Source: Bacteroidota bacterium
GTDB lineage: Bacteria; Bacteroidota; Bacteroidia; AKYH767-A; 2013-40CM-41-45
Assembly (NCBI GenBank): GCA_016720655.1
Contig: JADKKE010000032.1
Coordinates: 434,001-498,000, forward strand
Direction of reading: 5' to 3'
DNA: 64,000 nt
Part shown: positions 62,951 through 64,000 of the stretch, piece after piece
Layout of the letters: each line of letters opens with the position of its first letter
Position numbering within the stretch: the first letter of the stretch is position 1
Notes under the pieces: model-generated
Seen by the model: the letters and a program-made list of their open reading frames with translations, nothing else
Databases searched by the model: none
What the model was told of the DNA's origin: nothing
Position numbers and translations under genes: made by a program

Positions 62951-64000
62951 TTTACTCTTCGCCTTCTGTTGCTGTGATTGACCCTGTTGGGACCAAAGCC
63001 GGACTGGATCATTACAACCAATCCCTTTTGTTGGAATTAGAGAAACTGGGCTGCACAGTTGCTTTGTTTTCCAATTTTTATTCTCAGGAAATTCCGGGCA
63101 GCCGGGAACCGTTTTTTAAATTCAGGAAAAAACAAAGTATTTTTTCACTCTTTAGCTTGATGCAGGAATACCGAAAAGCGATTAGCGCTTGCAAAAAATC
63201 CGGCATTCAAAATATCATCCTCCATGTTTTTCATTTTAATTTTCTGGATGAATGGGTCATCAAAAAAGTGGCAGAATCCGGATTCAAAATTACTCTCATC
63301 GTTCACGATGTCGAAAGTTTTGTTTTTTCTCCAGATAAAATTCGCCTGAAAAGAATTTGTGAAAAGTTTGTACACAAATTGGTTGTTCACAATGAGTACA
63401 CCCGGACGGAACTGCTTTCCATCCTCGATACGAACGTTCATTCTAAGGTTCATGTTATACCACACGGGCATTTTCTTTCTCTTGCGAATGAAAAAGTGCA
63501 GAAAGCTGAAGCCCGGAAAATTCTCGGTTGGGAGGCAGACAAAAAGATTGTACTGTTCTTCGGTTTGATCAAACCTTCCAAAGGTTTGGATGTACTGTTA
63601 ACAGCGATTCCGAAAATTGATCCACAGTCGGAGTTTGTAATTGCCGGGCGATTACGGAAACATTCTTTCGATGTGTACAATCAAATTATTCGCAAAGAAT
63701 TCATTCATGGGAGAATTCGGTATTATTTGCATCATGTATCCAATGAACAAAGAAATTTACTTTTTTCGGCAGCCGATGCAATCGTTCTTCCCTACAAAAA
63801 AATATACCAAAGCGGAGTCCTGCTGATGGCAATGAGCTATGGATTACCGGTTGTTGCTTCTGACTTGCCTGCGATGAAAGAACTCGTCCAGCACAATGAA
63901 AACGGACTACTCTTCAAATCCGAAGATCCTACTGAACTTGCTTTGCAGGTCAACCGATTATTGAATGAGGATGAACTTCGGACAGAGATTGCCCTGAAGG
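62947..64000 (+). CDS. GT4-family glycosyltransferase (partial, 3' end off window)
   Basis: Hand-translated from the ATG at 62947, which overlaps the sulfotransferase stop. The 351 codons seen run open to the window end. The N-terminal domain starts AVIDPVGTKAGLDHYNQSLL. The C-terminal Rossmann domain shows VLFFGLIKPSKGLDVLLTAIP, FVIAGRL, then LFSAADAIVLPYKKIYQSGVLLMAMSYGLPVVAS. This is the donor-binding E-x7-E-like region of GT4 enzymes, here with a Gln-Ser-Gly. It probably adds a sugar to the glycan made by this cluster. Confidence 0.88.
   Translation, partial: MIYSSPSVAVIDPVGTKAGLDHYNQSLLLELEKLGCTVALFSNFYSQEIPGSREPFFKFRKKQSIFSLFSLMQEYRKAISACKKSGIQNIILHVFHFNFLDEWVIKKVAESGFKITLIVHDVESFVFSPDKIRLKRICEKFVHKLVVHNEYTRTELLSILDTNVHSKVHVIPHGHFLSLANEKVQKAEARKILGWEADKKIVLFFGLIKPSKGLDVLLTAIPKIDPQSEFVIAGRLRKHSFDVYNQIIRKEFIHGRIRYYLHHVSNEQRNLLFSAADAIVLPYKKIYQSGVLLMAMSYGLPVVASDLPAMKELVQHNENGLLFKSEDPTELALQVNRLLNEDELRTEIALK

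Noticed and set aside
1..64000. Prophage, integrative element or defence island
   Set aside because: No integrase, phage structural, toxin-antitoxin, restriction or CRISPR genes were found. The only mobile remnant is the RAYT/REP cassette.

Overview
The window is chromosomal DNA of a member of the Bacteroidota. The evidence is a SprA/Sov type IX secretion translocon, five secreted proteins with C-terminal 'YPNP' type A sorting domains, DUF4296, DUF6029 and Omp28 families, promoters of the TTTG-N15-19-TAnnTTTG type, and the gene order gcvH-vanZ-sprA-ruvA-maeB. I saw no rRNA, tRNA, CRISPR array, prophage or plasmid functions. Most of it is ordinary chromosomal backbone.

Layout. 1-9.3 kb: the start of a DUF2339 membrane protein (cut by the left edge), two T9SS-exported proteins, a DinB-like protein, a beta-helix protein and a membrane-bound LytTR regulator. 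9.5-14.4 kb: a frameshifted membrane protein, then 2-oxoglutarate dehydrogenase E1 (frameshifted) and E2. 14.5-29.9 kb: housekeeping genes (thpR, a NifU-like protein, nadB, a LuxE-like gene, tyrS, a GT2-pyrC-DUF4296 operon, an RRM protein, ruvB, an SPFH protein, queG, ubiX, vanZ, gcvH). 30-41.3 kb: sprA, ruvA and maeB. 41.5-49.9 kb: envelope genes, four of which encode exported thioredoxin-fold proteins. 49.9-50.9 kb: a REP-like palindrome array beside a decayed or mis-sequenced RAYT (TnpA-REP) transposase. 51-55.2 kb: DUF1761, deoC (frameshifted), a full aldehyde dehydrogenase and an aldehyde dehydrogenase-like protein without a catalytic domain. 55.3-64 kb: a sulfation and surface-glycan locus (cysC, cysD, cysN, cysQ, flippase, O-antigen-ligase-like protein, sulfotransferase, GT4), which runs off the right edge. 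The cys genes here make and recycle PAPS next to a sulfotransferase, and no PAPS or sulfite reductase is seen, so sulfated polysaccharide production is the best reading.

Two patterns cross the whole window. First, about a dozen intergenic gaps hold degenerate tandem repeats with a 7-bp (sometimes 8-bp) period. The unit sequence differs from gap to gap and drifts along each array, and the same families occur in both orientations. They resemble the short tandemly repeated repetitive (STRR) heptamers of cyanobacteria. They fill the gaps of the cys cluster and reach the cysC stop, the cysN start and the region just before ruvA. Second, five genes (the 9.5-kb membrane protein, sucA, sprA, the RAYT gene, deoC) are each broken by apparent loss of a single base, usually in a homopolymer. 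Several of these should be essential or important, so base-calling deletions in the assembly are more likely than true pseudogenes.
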